Source: Streptococcus sp. SN-1
GTDB lineage: Bacteria > Bacillota > Bacilli > Lactobacillales > Streptococcaceae
DNA: 64,000 nt
NCBI RefSeq assembly: GCF_041154385.1
Contig: NZ_AP028929.1
Span: 1,612,001-1,676,000 of the forward strand
Direction: 5' to 3'
This document shows positions 43,602 through 53,704 of this stretch, one piece after another. Both the position numbers and the translations under genes were made by a program. The notes beneath the pieces were generated by a model. It worked only from the letters and a program-made list of their open reading frames with translations, was not told the DNA's origin and searched no databases. Every line of letters begins with the position of its first letter. Positions within the stretch are counted from its first letter, which is position 1.

Positions 43602-44168
43602 TCACTTTACAACCTTCTCGATAAAATTCCGAATAGAAGACAAGCCATCTGGCGTTCCGATACTCTCTGGATGGTACTGGAAACCATAAATTGGTAGATT
43701 TTTGTGTTGAATTCCCATAATGGCCTGGTCATCAGTTGAACGAGCTGTCACTTCGAAGTCTTCTGGCATTTCCTCAATCAAAATACTGTGGTAACGCATG
43801 ACCGCACGGCCATCCTCAATACCTTGATACAAAACAGATGGCGCTTCAAAGTTGATATTGCTCTGTTTCCCATGCATGACTTTTGGAGCCAAGCCTAACT
43901 TACCACCAAAGACTTCTGCAATGGCTTGATGACCCAAACAAATTCCAAGAATCGGTTTCTTGCCAGCAAAATCACGAATCATATCTTCCATCTTTCCAGC
44001 ATCAACTGGCCAACCTGGACCGGGAGAAAAGACCAAACCATCTGCTTTTTCAGCTTCTTCATACAGCTTGGGATCATCATTTCTCAAGACCTGAACTTCT
44101 GCAAAGTTCCCAATGTATTGGGCCAAGTTATAGGTAAAAGAATCATAGTTGTCAATCAATAAAATCAT
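43602..44168 (-). CDS. trpG: Anthranilate synthase glutaminase component
   Basis: 188-residue class I glutamine amidotransferase. The catalytic cysteine is in [15 protein letters not shown] near residue 79, and the histidine-glutamate pair is in [11 protein letters not shown] near 170. It provides ammonia to TrpE and in some species is shared with folate synthesis. Overlaps trpE by four bases. Confidence 0.96.
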   Translation of the reverse strand: MILLIDNYDSFTYNLAQYIGNFAEVQVLRNDDPKLYEEAEKADGLVFSPGPGWPVDAGKMEDMIRDFAGKKPILGICLGHQAIAEVFGGKLGLAPKVMHGKQSNINFEAPSVLYQGIEDGRAVMRYHSILIEEMPEDFEVTARSTDDQAIMGIQHKNLPIYGFQYHPESIGTPDGLSSIRNFIEKVVK

Positions 44169-45526
44169 GGTTTTAGTTCTCCAATTCTAGTCATAGATTT
44201 AGCCTTGTTAATGGTTTCTTTGTATTCGTTTTGGGCGATGGAGTCGTAGACAATCCCTGCCCCAGCCTGCACATAGGCTGTTTGATTTTTGAGAATCATC
44301 GTTCGGATGGCAATGGCAAAATCCATATCACCCGTTGCCGACAAGTAGCCGATTGCTCCTGCGTATACGCTACGTTTTTCTTTTTCCAGTTCATAGATGC
44401 GTCTCATCGCTCGAATCTTTGGTGCTCCTGAAACTGTTCCAGCAGGAAGTGTTGCTTTCAAGGCATCCATGGCAGTGAGTTCTGGAAGCAAACGCCCCTT
44501 AACCACGCTGGTCAAATGCATAACATAACGGAAGAGCTCCACTTCCATATACTTGGTAACTTGAACACTGGCCGTTTCAGAGATGCGACCAATATCATTA
44601 CGACCCAAGTCTACTAACATTCGATGCTCTGCTGTTTCCTTCTCATCCGAAAGCAGGTCTGTCGCCAAAGCCTTGTCTTCTTCATCCGTAGCTCCTCTTG
44701 GTCGTGTACCCGCAATCGGATTGGTTGTCACGATGCCATTTTTGACAGAAACCAAACTTTCTGGACTAGCTCCGATGATTTGATAATCCCCAAAATCATA
44801 GAAATAGAGGTAATTAGATGGGTTGGTCACACGGAGATTTCTGTAGAAGTCAAATGGATTGCCAGTAACTTCTGCTGAGAAACGCTGGCTGAGTACACAT
44901 TGGAACATATCTCCGTTACGAATCAAGTCACGAGCTGTTTCCACCATTTCTTCAAACTTCTGAGGAGCGATATGGGGTTTGAAGTCAAGTGGTGATAAAT
45001 CCAAATCTTCAAATTCATTTGGAGCAGGAATGCGTAATTCCTCAAGCACTTGGTTCAAGGCTTTTTCCAAGTCTTCTTGACTTCGCTCACTATAGAGAGC
45101 ATCCTCGATGACATGGATTTTTTCCTTCTTGTGGTCAAAGACCATGTAGCTCTCATAAACAAAGAAATGCATGTCTGGCGTCCCAATTGTGTCCTCAGGG
45201 ATTTGACCAATTTCTTCATAAAGCGAAATCATATCGTAGCCAACAAAACCAATGGCTCCCCCACCAAAAGGTAGATCTGAATGGTGTTGTCTCTTATGAG
45301 TCACTTCATAAAGAAAATCCAAGGGATCACGATCAATCACTTGACCATTTTGATAAAGGACCCCATTTTCAAACTTAATCTCAAAAACAGGATTATAGGC
45401 TAGGATAGAAAAACGAGCTGTTTCCTTGTCTCTCGGAATACTCTCTAAGATAACCTTGTGTTGCCCCTTTAGGCGCATGTAAGCCAAGATTGGTGATAAG
45501 ACATCTCCATGAATGATTCGTTCCAT
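44165..45526 (-). CDS. trpE: Anthranilate synthase component I
   Basis: 453-residue chorismate-using enzyme. The ATG at 45524-45526 gives MERIIHGDVLSPIL, and a longer frame would run into the T-box leader. An N-terminal feedback region carries LESIPRDKETARFS (the LLES-type tryptophan site). The catalytic core has GASPESLVSV, NPIAGTRPRGATDEED and AGTVSGAPKIRAM. It is the first gene of the trpEGDCFBA operon and is controlled by the T-box just upstream. Confidence 0.97.
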   Translation of the reverse strand: MERIIHGDVLSPILAYMRLKGQHKVILESIPRDKETARFSILAYNPVFEIKFENGVLYQNGQVIDRDPLDFLYEVTHKRQHHSDLPFGGGAIGFVGYDMISLYEEIGQIPEDTIGTPDMHFFVYESYMVFDHKKEKIHVIEDALYSERSQEDLEKALNQVLEELRIPAPNEFEDLDLSPLDFKPHIAPQKFEEMVETARDLIRNGDMFQCVLSQRFSAEVTGNPFDFYRNLRVTNPSNYLYFYDFGDYQIIGASPESLVSVKNGIVTTNPIAGTRPRGATDEEDKALATDLLSDEKETAEHRMLVDLGRNDIGRISETASVQVTKYMEVELFRYVMHLTSVVKGRLLPELTAMDALKATLPAGTVSGAPKIRAMRRIYELEKEKRSVYAGAIGYLSATGDMDFAIAIRTMILKNQTAYVQAGAGIVYDSIAQNEYKETINKAKSMTRIGELKP

Positions 45527-45570
45527 TGTAATTTCCCTTTCAGTTCTAATTCTAGTTGGTGGCGACTGTA

Positions 45571-45812
45571 TAAAAAATCCCCACGCAAAACAACTTGCGT
45601 GAGGACGAAATTCGCGGTGCCACCTCAATTATAGGATTTCTCCTATCTCTCATTCCTGTCTCAGATACCTCCTGTAACAGGCTGTGCGATAAAGGGCACT
45701 CCCTTGAGAATTATGTTTTCTTCTCTTATTTCAGATGGACCCAACCTTACAGCTTTCTCTGCTTGTTTCCAGCAACCACAAGCTCTCTGTGAGAGAAAGG
45801 ACTGTAATTTTT
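45571..45812 (-). promoter_or_regulatory. T-box leader of trpE
   Basis: On the minus strand the conserved T-box GGTGGCACCGCG (45613-45624) is followed by a terminator stem CCTCACGCAA/TTGCGTGGGG with six T (45571-45606). Stem I (ACAG..CTTTCTC paired with GAGAAAG..CTGT) starts about 45812. Uncharged tRNA-Trp is expected to favour antitermination. UGG triplets occur in stem I, but I cannot fix the specifier by eye. It starts about eight bases after the stop of the second trpB. Confidence 0.9.
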
Positions 45813-45819
45813 CCATCTA

Positions 45820-46998
45820 TTATTTTTTAGCTTCTAGGTAGTCTGCAATAGCAGCTACGTCCTTGTCTCCACGACCAGAGACATTGATGATGATAATATC
45901 ATCTTTACTTAGTTTTGGTGCACGTTTAACCGCTTCTGCGATGGCGTGCGAACTTTCAATCGCTGGGATAATTCCTTCTGTCTTGCTGAGAAGGAGGAGA
46001 GCCTGAACAGCTTCTTCATCCGTCGCAGCAACATATTCCACGCGACCTGAATCTTTGAAGTAGGCGTGTTCTGGGCCAACCCCTGGATAGTCCAATCCAG
46101 CTGAGATAGAGTAAACTGGAGCTAGCTCTCCATCTTCCTTAAAGACTGCATAAGTCTTCATGCCGTCGACAATTCCGATACTACCTTTTGTCATAGTAGC
46201 TGCGTGCTTGTCTGTATCAAGTCCGTGACCAGCAGCTTCAACCCCAACCAATTTAACTTCTTCATCAGCCACATACTGAGAAAAAGCACCGATGGCATTG
46301 GAACCACCACCTACACAGGCAATGACATAGTCTGGTAAACGGCCTTCTTTTTCTAAGATTTGACGGCGAGATTCTTCACTGATGACCTTTTGGAACTCGT
46401 GGACAATGGTTGGATATGGGTGAGGTCCCACAGCAGATCCCAGAACATAAAAGGCTTCCAAATCATTCATCCATGCTCCAAAGGCTGCATCAACAGCATC
46501 TTTGAGGGTACGAGTCCCTGTTTCAACTGCATGAACAGTTGCTCCCATCATCTCCATACGGAAAACATTGAGACGTTGACGTTCCACATCTTCTGCCCCC
46601 ATGTAGACATCACAGGCCATACCAAACTTGGCTGCAGCCGCTGCTGTCGCAACACCGTGCTGACCTGCCCCTGTTTCCGCAATCACTCGTTTTTTGCCCA
46701 TGCGTTTAGCCAAAAGAATTTGTCCTAAAACGTTGTTGAGCTTGTGAGAACCAAGGTGGTTAAGGTCTTCGCGCTTGAGATAAATCTTAGCGCCACCTAA
46801 GTGATCTGTCAAGCTTTCCGCAAAATAGAGCGGTGTTTCGCGACCTGAATAGTCCTTCAAGTAATGACGAAATTCTGCCAAAAATTCTGGATCATCCTTG
46901 TACTTGTCAAATGTCACTTCCAACTCGTCCAACAAAGCCTGAATCGGCTCTGGTACAAAACTTCCACCAAATTGTCCAAAATAACCTTTAGTTGTCAT
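45820..46998 (-). CDS. Second tryptophan synthase beta-like protein (stand-alone)
   Basis: 392-residue TrpB paralogue with its own T-box. The PLP lysine is in [15 protein letters not shown], the catalytic glutamate in [16 protein letters not shown], and the phosphate loop is [12 protein letters not shown], so activity is likely. It differs from the operon copy along most of the chain (HLGSHK for HTGAHK, shorter C-terminus, different insertions) and has no TrpA next to it. It could make tryptophan from free indole and serine, replace the operon subunit, or use another substrate. The ATG at 46996-46998 is chosen because the longer frame runs into the leader. The stop is followed directly by the trpE T-box. 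Confidence 0.9.
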   Translation of the reverse strand: MTTKGYFGQFGGSFVPEPIQALLDELEVTFDKYKDDPEFLAEFRHYLKDYSGRETPLYFAESLTDHLGGAKIYLKREDLNHLGSHKLNNVLGQILLAKRMGKKRVIAETGAGQHGVATAAAAAKFGMACDVYMGAEDVERQRLNVFRMEMMGATVHAVETGTRTLKDAVDAAFGAWMNDLEAFYVLGSAVGPHPYPTIVHEFQKVISEESRRQILEKEGRLPDYVIACVGGGSNAIGAFSQYVADEEVKLVGVEAAGHGLDTDKHAATMTKGSIGIVDGMKTYAVFKEDGELAPVYSISAGLDYPGVGPEHAYFKDSGRVEYVAATDEEAVQALLLLSKTEGIIPAIESSHAIAEAVKRAPKLSKDDIIIINVSGRGDKDVAAIADYLEAKK

Positions 46999-47034
46999 AA
47001 AATTTTCCTCTTTCAGTATTGATTTCAAGATATG

Positions 47035-47288
47035 AAAAAAGCCCACACACAGAATATACTTCCATGTGAGGGCGTTGGTAACGCGGTGCCACCTCAATTA
47101 TAAAGGGACTATTCCCCTTTACATCTCTGCCTTGTCTAACAACAAGTTGCACTGTAAGGTGTGCGCACCGAATTTTCATTGTTTCAAATTCATTTTTAAA
47201 ATCAGCCCACTTTCACTACTTCCAACCACCTGTTCACAATCACCACAGGCTCCCTGAAGATCAAAAATAGTTACTTTTCTGATTTGTT
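47035..47288 (-). promoter_or_regulatory. T-box leader of the second trpB
   Basis: The conserved T-box GGTGGCACCGCG (47082-47093 on the minus strand) is followed by GCCCTCACA/TGTGTGGGC and six T (47035-47073). The 5' part folds as stem I and contains several UGG triplets. Same class as the trpE leader, and by context tRNA-Trp specific. Confidence 0.88.
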
Positions 47289-47294
47289 GAACTT

Positions 47295-47323
47295 ATTTTA
47301 ATACTTTGTTTTTTCTTTGTCAA
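47295..47323 (-). promoter_or_regulatory. Promoter of the trpB2 T-box operon
   Basis: Minus-strand -35 TTGACA (47318-47323), 17-base spacer, -10 TAAAAT (47295-47300). It is the only clear promoter I see ahead of both trp T-boxes. Confidence 0.8.
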
Positions 47324-47510
47324 GACTTTTTTACAATTTTTTTGAAAGATGTGTGATTCGAATGTGATAATGTCTTTAGTAAATCGAACGTGAAAATGTC
47401 CCACTTATTAGAAATTGGATCCAACTCAATAGAAACTGAATGGAGGCTAAACAGAACTTACTTTAGAACACTCCATCTTTTCCATTAGGATTTTCAAGAA
47501 TTAAACAATA

Positions 47511-48512
47511 CTAGAAACTCTGTCTCCTAACAAGTTTAGTAGAAACTTCAACAGATGTGACACTTTCCCCCTTTATAATTGCTAATACCCCTTCAATCAT
47601 TTTTTTAGCCAACATGATATAATCAGGAGAAATTGTAGATAAAGCTGGAGTATAATATTGAGAAATTGGAATATTGTCAAATCCGATTATTGAAATATCA
47701 TCAGGAATAGTAATTTCCTTCTCATAGCAAGAACGAATCAATCCCTGTACTTTTTCATCACCGGATACAAAAATCAAATCAGGATAATTTTGATTAGATA
47801 GATGTCTTGTAGCATATAAATAAACCGAATCTATTGTAGTTAGACCATATACTACTTTCAAATCCATTTCATAGTTATTATCATTTAAAAAAGCACGAAC
47901 CCCTCTCTCTCGATCAATATTAACAAGGGATTCTCCTCCCATAAGTAACCACATACTATTAATGTTTTCTTTTGATACTAATTTCATCATGTCATAAGTG
48001 GCCTGAAAATTGTTGTTAGAAACATACACAACATTAGGTGTTCTAGATTCTCCAAAAACTATGAATGGCATTTTATTCTTTTGCAAGTAATTAATCCGAA
48101 TATCTTCTTTACTTTCATAAAATACTATTACACCATCTATCAAGCTTCCTGTACTCGAGATTATTGAATTACTAATTGTATCTTCTTCACTAAAATATTC
48201 AACAATAGCGTTAACACCATACTCTTTACAAGTTTGTAAAACTTTATCTAATAAAGTTTGAAACCAAATTAAAGGAAAAGAGTCGATTTTTTTTACAGAA
48301 ATCAATATATTTATAGCTTCTTTTTTAGTTAAATTTTTTGCATACGCATTTGGAATATACGACAATTCCTCTATAACTTTTTGAATCGCTTGATAAGTTT
48401 CTTCTTTAACATTTACTCCACCATTAATAACTCGTGAAACTGTTTTTGGAGAAAAACCTGATAAACGTGCAATATCATAAATAGTTACCTTTTTCCCATT
48501 TATATTTTTCAT
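47511..48512 (-). CDS. LacI-family transcriptional regulator
   Basis: 333-residue repressor. The N-terminal helix-turn-helix is VTIYDIARLSGFSPKTVSRV and the hinge ends near ELSYIPNAYAKNLTK. A periplasmic-binding-like sugar domain follows (residues 60-333, with FVSGDEKVQGLIRSCYE and DISIIGFDNIPISQYYTP). It lies at the downstream end of the ABC transporter block. CG-centred palindromes of the kind bound by LacI proteins occur at the promoters of that block and of the pfbA operon, so it is the best candidate for their regulator. The effector is unknown; galactose-derived sugars are suggested by galE and galT. Confidence 0.9.
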   Translation of the reverse strand: MKNINGKKVTIYDIARLSGFSPKTVSRVINGGVNVKEETYQAIQKVIEELSYIPNAYAKNLTKKEAINILISVKKIDSFPLIWFQTLLDKVLQTCKEYGVNAIVEYFSEEDTISNSIISSTGSLIDGVIVFYESKEDIRINYLQKNKMPFIVFGESRTPNVVYVSNNNFQATYDMMKLVSKENINSMWLLMGGESLVNIDRERGVRAFLNDNNYEMDLKVVYGLTTIDSVYLYATRHLSNQNYPDLIFVSGDEKVQGLIRSCYEKEITIPDDISIIGFDNIPISQYYTPALSTISPDYIMLAKKMIEGVLAIIKGESVTSVEVSTKLVRRQSF

Positions 48513-48619
48513 TTCAGTCCTCCATTACGAACATTCTAATATTACTATACAATATTTAATTTTTTTTAACAAGAGAATTTTGTAAATTATTTAAGATCCA
48601 CAAATACACAATATTAATT

Positions 48620-48988
48620 TTACAAATATTCTTCCCCTTCAAAAAAGTTTAAATTGCAATTCACACCTTTATTTTTAAGAATGTTTCCAACTTCACGACA
48701 AATAAATTCATATGAGAAAAAACTACCATAAAATTGTAGATTAACTTTTTCAGTAAAAATTGTTGGATTTATAAAAATATATAATAGCCTGTCAATGTAA
48801 CATTCTAACATAGACTTAATTTTTACTTTAAAAATAACATTTGTTATCAACTCATCAGGAGGTAAATGAAAGGGAAACACCATTTCACAAATATCATAAA
48901 AAGAAATAAATTTGTATACTTGTATCAAACAATTATTATCAAAATATTCTATTTTACCTAAATCAAAATAGATTTTAAAATCTTTCAT
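48620..48988 (-). CDS. Unknown 122-residue protein
   Basis: Soluble protein of 122 residues, AT-rich, with an odd content of phenylalanine, tyrosine and cysteine (MKDFKIYFDLGKIEYFDNNC, later YEFICREVGNILKNKG). No signal peptide, membrane helix or known motif is visible. It sits between mgtC and the lacI-like gene on the same strand, after a terminator-like hairpin. I do not recognise a family. It might be a small regulator or accessory protein of the transporter block. Confidence 0.6.
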   Translation of the reverse strand: MKDFKIYFDLGKIEYFDNNCLIQVYKFISFYDICEMVFPFHLPPDELITNVIFKVKIKSMLECYIDRLLYIFINPTIFTEKVNLQFYGSFFSYEFICREVGNILKNKGVNCNLNFFEGEEYL

Positions 48989-49037
48989 AAAAACCTCTGA
49001 GCAAAAATCTACTCAAAAATTAGATGATTAAAACATC

Positions 49038-49072
49038 TAAAAAACAAAAGGACAAAAACATCTGTCCCTTTG
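49038..49072 (-). terminator. Terminator-like hairpin after mgtC
   Basis: AAAGGGACA pairs with TGTCCTTT (one bulged G), followed on the minus strand by TTGTTTTTTAG. It divides the ABC-mgtC genes from the 122-residue gene. Confidence 0.6.
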
Positions 49073-49083
49073 TTTACTAAATT

Positions 49084-49794
49084 TCAGCTAATTTCTTCGA
49101 CATAAATAACACCTACAATATTAGCAATTTCTTCCATCAAACGAAGATGTTCAAATCTTCCTGATAGTTCTAGAGTAATAAATGATGCTATTTTTTTTTC
49201 TGGAACATCAAAATATTCAATTCTTTCTGAATTAACATCTCCAAATGCAGTTCTAGAATCAGTCATTCTAATGCCATTCTCAGCACAGTATACTAGTACC
49301 CGATTATATGCCTCTGTAGATCTAACAACGATATACAATTCGATTATCTTTGAACGACTTTGAAGATATTTTTTTAAAGGTTGGAACATAGTTATAACAC
49401 TCCAAACAGAAATTGCTCCTAGTACGGCTCCTTCATAAAAACCAACACCTATAGCTAGACCGATTCCAGCTGAAGCCCATATTCCGGCTGCAGTTGTTAA
49501 ACCAGTTATTTTCTTTTTATCTGTAATAAGTATTGTTCCAGCCCCAAGAAAACCAACACCTGATATAACTTGCGCACCTAAGCGTGTAGGATCTCCTGTA
49601 CCAAATTTATAAGATACATACTCATTAGTCATCATAATTAAACATGCAGCCAGACAAACAATACTATGTGTACGAATACCTGCTGGTTGAGATTTACTTC
49701 CTCTCTCTAAACCAATTACTCCACCAATAACTAATGAAAGTACAATTCTTAATACAATTTCGATATATGATAGTCCTAAGCTTGTTGCCTGCAT
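49084..49794 (-). CDS. MgtC/SapB family membrane protein
   Basis: 236-residue protein with four or five membrane segments in the first 135 residues. It has the conserved block GGVIGLERGSKSQPAGIRTH, QVISGVGFLGAGTIL and GLTTAAGIWASAGIGLAIG, and then a soluble ACT-like domain. MgtC proteins act in magnesium limitation and virulence, often by touching F-type ATPase, or as carriers. Its start is two bases after the permease stop, so it belongs to the ABC operon. Confidence 0.9.
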   Translation of the reverse strand: MQATSLGLSYIEIVLRIVLSLVIGGVIGLERGSKSQPAGIRTHSIVCLAACLIMMTNEYVSYKFGTGDPTRLGAQVISGVGFLGAGTILITDKKKITGLTTAAGIWASAGIGLAIGVGFYEGAVLGAISVWSVITMFQPLKKYLQSRSKIIELYIVVRSTEAYNRVLVYCAENGIRMTDSRTAFGDVNSERIEYFDVPEKKIASFITLELSGRFEHLRLMEEIANIVGVIYVEEIS

Positions 49795-49796
49795 TA

Positions 49797-51488
49797 TTAT
49801 TTCCTTTTTCTACTAGCTGGTCTCTGAGTAAAGTATAATACAGAACCAGAAATTATCATTAATACAATAGTATAAACGAACACAAGTGCTTGAGCATTTG
49901 AAGTTGCTGTTTCATCACCTGCTGAACGAATAGTTATACCCAGCGGTTGAGCTAATGGATGGTAAAGAAATACAGATAAGTCGAAGTCAGTTAATAAAGA
50001 GTTAAAGTTTAAAGCAATAACAGAGAGAACAACCGGTAAAATAAATGGAATGATAACCTTCATCATAGTATAAAAAGGTGAAGCACCCATACTTCTTGCT
50101 GCATCTTCCATCTCATCATCAACACTAAATAAAATAGCACGTACCATTCTATAAGAAAATGGGATTTTTACAACTATATATGCAATAAGTAGAATTACCA
50201 AACTACCTACCAAAATCTGATTCAAGACAAGAAATTGTGGCTGATTAAAAGTAAATAATAAACTTACTGCTAAAAGTGTACTTGGTAGTAACCAAGGAAG
50301 TAGAGCACCATATTCAAATAAGAAATCAAAGCGAGCTTTATGTTTTCTGACAACTCGAGCAAATATAACTGCGAGAATTGTTGCTGTTGTCGCAGCGATA
50401 ATAGAATAAATAAAGCTGACCAAGAATGGAGAGAATGCCGCACTATTACTAAAGAATAAGCGATAATTTTCTAAAGTAAAGTTTGATAATGTTAAGTTAC
50501 CTGTTTGAATTGCAACTGGATCTGTAAATGAGTATAATACTATAAAAATTAGTGGAAGCATGAAAACTGTGAACAATCCATATGCTACAATGTGAGCAAT
50601 GATATTCCAAGGCTTAGATGCAATTTTTTGTTTTTTAAGAGGCGCTTTAGTCTTAGAGATAGAAATATAATTTCCACCTTTTTCTATCTTATTCATGATA
50701 GTAAGCAAAATTGTAGTTGCAATACCTAAAATAATTGCAAGTAAGGCAGCTAAATCACGAGAATTCCCCATCCCTGCAAATGTAATAATCATTGGATTTA
50801 TAGTTTGAAATCCTTTACCACCAACAATCATGGGTGCTGCTACTGCAGACAAACCACTAAGAAAAACCATAATAGTAAGTGCAAATAGAGTTGGAATTAA
50901 GGTTGGTAACACTACTTTTCGGAAAACAGTAAATGGTTTTGCTCCCATATTTCGTGCAGCCTCAATAGTGTGATAGTCAACGCTTCGAATTGTATTTGTT
51001 AAAAACAATGTATGATTAGCAGTTCCTGAAAATGTCATAATGAATAAGACTGCACCATACCCAATAAACCAGTTAGGGTCTAAAGAAGGGATAACATTTT
51101 GTAAAAATTTTGTTATCAATCCATAAGGACCATAGACAAATTTATATCCAGTCGCTAAAACCACTCCTCCATAAATTAAAGAGGTCATATAGCCTAATTT
51201 TAAAATTTTAGCACCTTTAATATCAAAGTACTCTGTAAATAGAACACAAAGAATACCTACGACATTAACTGTAATAATGAGTGAAAATGCTAACTTAAAA
51301 CTGTTCATAATACTCTGAAGTGCCCTCTCAGATTTTAGAACACGATGTACAGCTTCAAGGGAAAATTCTCCTCCTTTTACAAATACATTCACTACTAGAT
51401 CAAAGTTTGGATAAATAATAAATGTTACTAGGAACCAGATTAACCCTAAACGAATAAGCCAATCTTTTAAATTTAATTTATGACGCAT
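49797..51488 (-). CDS. ABC importer permease, two fused domains (FbpB/PhnU-like)
   Basis: 563-residue permease with twelve membrane segments in two homologous halves. Each half has the EAA loop that touches the ATPase: [20 protein letters not shown] in the first and [21 protein letters not shown] in the second. This fused layout is used for ferric iron, thiamine, phosphonate and related importers. It follows the ATPase gene by 11 bases. The substrate is unknown; the operon includes a 2H phosphoesterase, so a phospho-compound is possible. Confidence 0.9.
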   Translation of the reverse strand: MRHKLNLKDWLIRLGLIWFLVTFIIYPNFDLVVNVFVKGGEFSLEAVHRVLKSERALQSIMNSFKLAFSLIITVNVVGILCVLFTEYFDIKGAKILKLGYMTSLIYGGVVLATGYKFVYGPYGLITKFLQNVIPSLDPNWFIGYGAVLFIMTFSGTANHTLFLTNTIRSVDYHTIEAARNMGAKPFTVFRKVVLPTLIPTLFALTIMVFLSGLSAVAAPMIVGGKGFQTINPMIITFAGMGNSRDLAALLAIILGIATTILLTIMNKIEKGGNYISISKTKAPLKKQKIASKPWNIIAHIVAYGLFTVFMLPLIFIVLYSFTDPVAIQTGNLTLSNFTLENYRLFFSNSAAFSPFLVSFIYSIIAATTATILAVIFARVVRKHKARFDFLFEYGALLPWLLPSTLLAVSLLFTFNQPQFLVLNQILVGSLVILLIAYIVVKIPFSYRMVRAILFSVDDEMEDAARSMGASPFYTMMKVIIPFILPVVLSVIALNFNSLLTDFDLSVFLYHPLAQPLGITIRSAGDETATSNAQALVFVYTIVLMIISGSVLYFTQRPASRKRK

Positions 51489-51499
51489 ACTGCACCTCC

Positions 51500-52510
51500 T
51501 TAAAATTGCAGAACGTCTGATGGTGTGATAAATAAGTCCACACTTTCTCCGACAGATCTAATAGCAGCCTGACTATCAATACTTGTTACATTAAGAATCT
51601 GACTTTCAGAAACTTTTATTGTATAGTGAATTGTAACTCCAGAAAACTCAACATCAATAATTGTTCCTTTTAGAATGAAATCTTGTTCAGTTTCACGATT
51701 GAATCGAACTTTCTCTAATCGAATGTATCCTTTTTTATCTTCTAAGAAAACGCTTGCATTTTTAAGTAATACTTCGTGGACTGTTTCATCGGTCAAAACA
51801 TTAATATCGCCAATAAAATCACATACAAATTCAGTTTGAGAATTATGATAAATCTCTACAGGTGTACCGACCTGTTCGATGTATCCATTGTTAAAGACTG
51901 CAATTCTATCAGATAAAGTTAAGGCTTCCTCTTGATCATGAGTAACATATAAAGTAGTAATACCTAACTCTTTTTGAAGTCTTTTCAACTCTTTTCTCAA
52001 ATCTACACGTAATTTTGCGTCAAGGTTTGACAATGGTTCATCTAGACAAAGAATTTTAGGTTCAAGAACCAGAGCACGAGCCAATGCTACCCTTTGTTGT
52101 TGACCCCCAGATAATTCTGATACATTACGCTGTAACTGTTGATCAGAGATCTTAATTTTTGCTGCTACTGCTGATACTTTAGCTTTAATAACATCTGGAG
52201 CTACCTTCTTAACTTTTAAACCAAATGCAATATTATCAAAAACAGTCATAGTTGGAAATAGCGCATAAGATTGAAATACAATACCAATTCCACGCTTTTC
52301 AGGTTCCAAATGAGTGACATCTGTTCCATTAACTTCAATACTTCCTGATGATGGATCTAGAAAACCTACCAATGCTCTCAAAGTAGTTGATTTACCACAT
52401 CCTGAAGGCCCAAGAAATGTAAAAAATTCACCTTCATGTATATCTAAATTCAGATTATCAATTGCAACAAAATCACCATATTTAATTTGAATATTATCAA
52501 ATTTAATCAT
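51500..52510 (-). CDS. ABC importer ATPase
   Basis: 336-residue ATPase with Walker [18 protein letters not shown] near residue 35, signature [18 protein letters not shown] near 135, Walker [16 protein letters not shown] and switch [10 protein letters not shown]-terminal TOBE-like regulatory domain covers about residues 240-336 ([16 protein letters not shown]). It pairs with the fused permease downstream and the binding lipoprotein upstream. Family: CUT1/FbpC/PotA-like. Confidence 0.93.
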   Translation of the reverse strand: MIKFDNIQIKYGDFVAIDNLNLDIHEGEFFTFLGPSGCGKSTTLRALVGFLDPSSGSIEVNGTDVTHLEPEKRGIGIVFQSYALFPTMTVFDNIAFGLKVKKVAPDVIKAKVSAVAAKIKISDQQLQRNVSELSGGQQQRVALARALVLEPKILCLDEPLSNLDAKLRVDLRKELKRLQKELGITTLYVTHDQEEALTLSDRIAVFNNGYIEQVGTPVEIYHNSQTEFVCDFIGDINVLTDETVHEVLLKNASVFLEDKKGYIRLEKVRFNRETEQDFILKGTIIDVEFSGVTIHYTIKVSESQILNVTSIDSQAAIRSVGESVDLFITPSDVLQF

Positions 52511-52612
52511 CTCACTAACTCCCTCTATTACTAAACCAAAAGCCTCTCTTTATTTCTTCCATAAATTTAGAAATAATAGAGAGACTTGGACATAAAAATT
52601 AACTCTTATTTC

Positions 52613-53680
52613 TTATTGTACGTATTCTAATTCAGCTTTTTCTACCCATTCATCCAAATGCTTTCCAACAGCTTCCCAGTCAATATTTTGTGGTTTCACT
52701 TGATCAATAAATTTCTTAGTATCTTCTGGTAGATCTTTGAGGGCATCTTTATTTGCAGGAATAGATCCAAAGTTCTTACTATATTCTACTTGAATTTCTG
52801 ATTGACCAAACCAATCAATAAATTCTTTAGCTAACGCTTGTTTTTTACTAGTGCTTAAAACCATAGTTTGTTCAGTTACAAATGGTACACCAATCTCAGG
52901 AGTCATAACTTTGAAAACAACATTTTGTTCTTTTTGTCCAACTAATGCACCAGAACCCCACATCATTCCATATTGTATTGGATCTTCTTTGTCTAACATC
53001 TTAACAATTGAACTTTCTCCCTTTTGAAGAGTGTATGCATTTTTCAAATATTCTTTTGCTACTTCCCAACCTTTTTCGGAAACACCTAATTCACCTTTAT
53101 CATCAAGGTATCGAACTAAGATACTTGCTAGAATTGCCCGTCCTGTACCACCTTGAAGACCAGAAATTGAATACTTACCTTTATACTTACTACCTAATTC
53201 AGTCCAATCTTTAGGCATTTCTTTTACATCAGGCGCCCCAATTAAAACTAATGGTTGAACAATCACAGGATTATAATAATTATCTTTATCGGATAAAGAT
53301 TGATCAATTTTATCTAACCATTTAGGCTTGTACTGTACTAGTAATTTTTGATCTCTAATTTTATTTGAATCAACAGCACCAATTCCAAATACCATATCTG
53401 CAACTGCATTATTCTTCTCAGCAATAACACGGTCTGCTAATTGAGCGCCAGGGATATCAACCATTTTGATATTAAAACCAGCTTCTTTTGCTTTAGCAGT
53501 TAACCAATCACCACGACCATTTGAGACTGAGTTCGAATAGATTACTAGTTCTTGACTTTTATCAGCTTTTTCTTCAGATGAAGAAGCAGTCGTAGAATTT
53601 GAACCTCCAGAGCAAGCAGCAAGTGTAGTAAGAGCAACTCCCGTTGCAAGTACAGTAGACCAAACTTTCATTTTTTTCAT
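52613..53680 (-). CDS. Substrate-binding lipoprotein of the ABC importer
   Basis: 355-residue extracellular binding protein. A signal peptide with lipobox LTTLAAC places the lipidated cysteine at residue 23. A serine/threonine-rich linker follows, then a two-lobe type II binding fold (QELVIYSNSVSNGRGDWLTA, DMVFGIGAVDSNKIRDQ, SGLQGGTGRAILASILVRYL). It resembles iron, phosphonate and thiamine type binding proteins without any one being certain. It comes right after the 2H phosphoesterase gene. Confidence 0.92.
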   Translation of the reverse strand: MKKMKVWSTVLATGVALTTLAACSGGSNSTTASSSEEKADKSQELVIYSNSVSNGRGDWLTAKAKEAGFNIKMVDIPGAQLADRVIAEKNNAVADMVFGIGAVDSNKIRDQKLLVQYKPKWLDKIDQSLSDKDNYYNPVIVQPLVLIGAPDVKEMPKDWTELGSKYKGKYSISGLQGGTGRAILASILVRYLDDKGELGVSEKGWEVAKEYLKNAYTLQKGESSIVKMLDKEDPIQYGMMWGSGALVGQKEQNVVFKVMTPEIGVPFVTEQTMVLSTSKKQALAKEFIDWFGQSEIQVEYSKNFGSIPANKDALKDLPEDTKKFIDQVKPQNIDWEAVGKHLDEWVEKAELEYVQ

Positions 53681-53704
53681 GATAAGTTCTCCTTTTTAAT
53701 TATT

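Noticed and set aside
46360..46728. 122-codon plus-strand frame opposite the second trpB
   Set aside because: Antisense to conserved TrpB motifs, cysteine-rich translation, no ribosome site.
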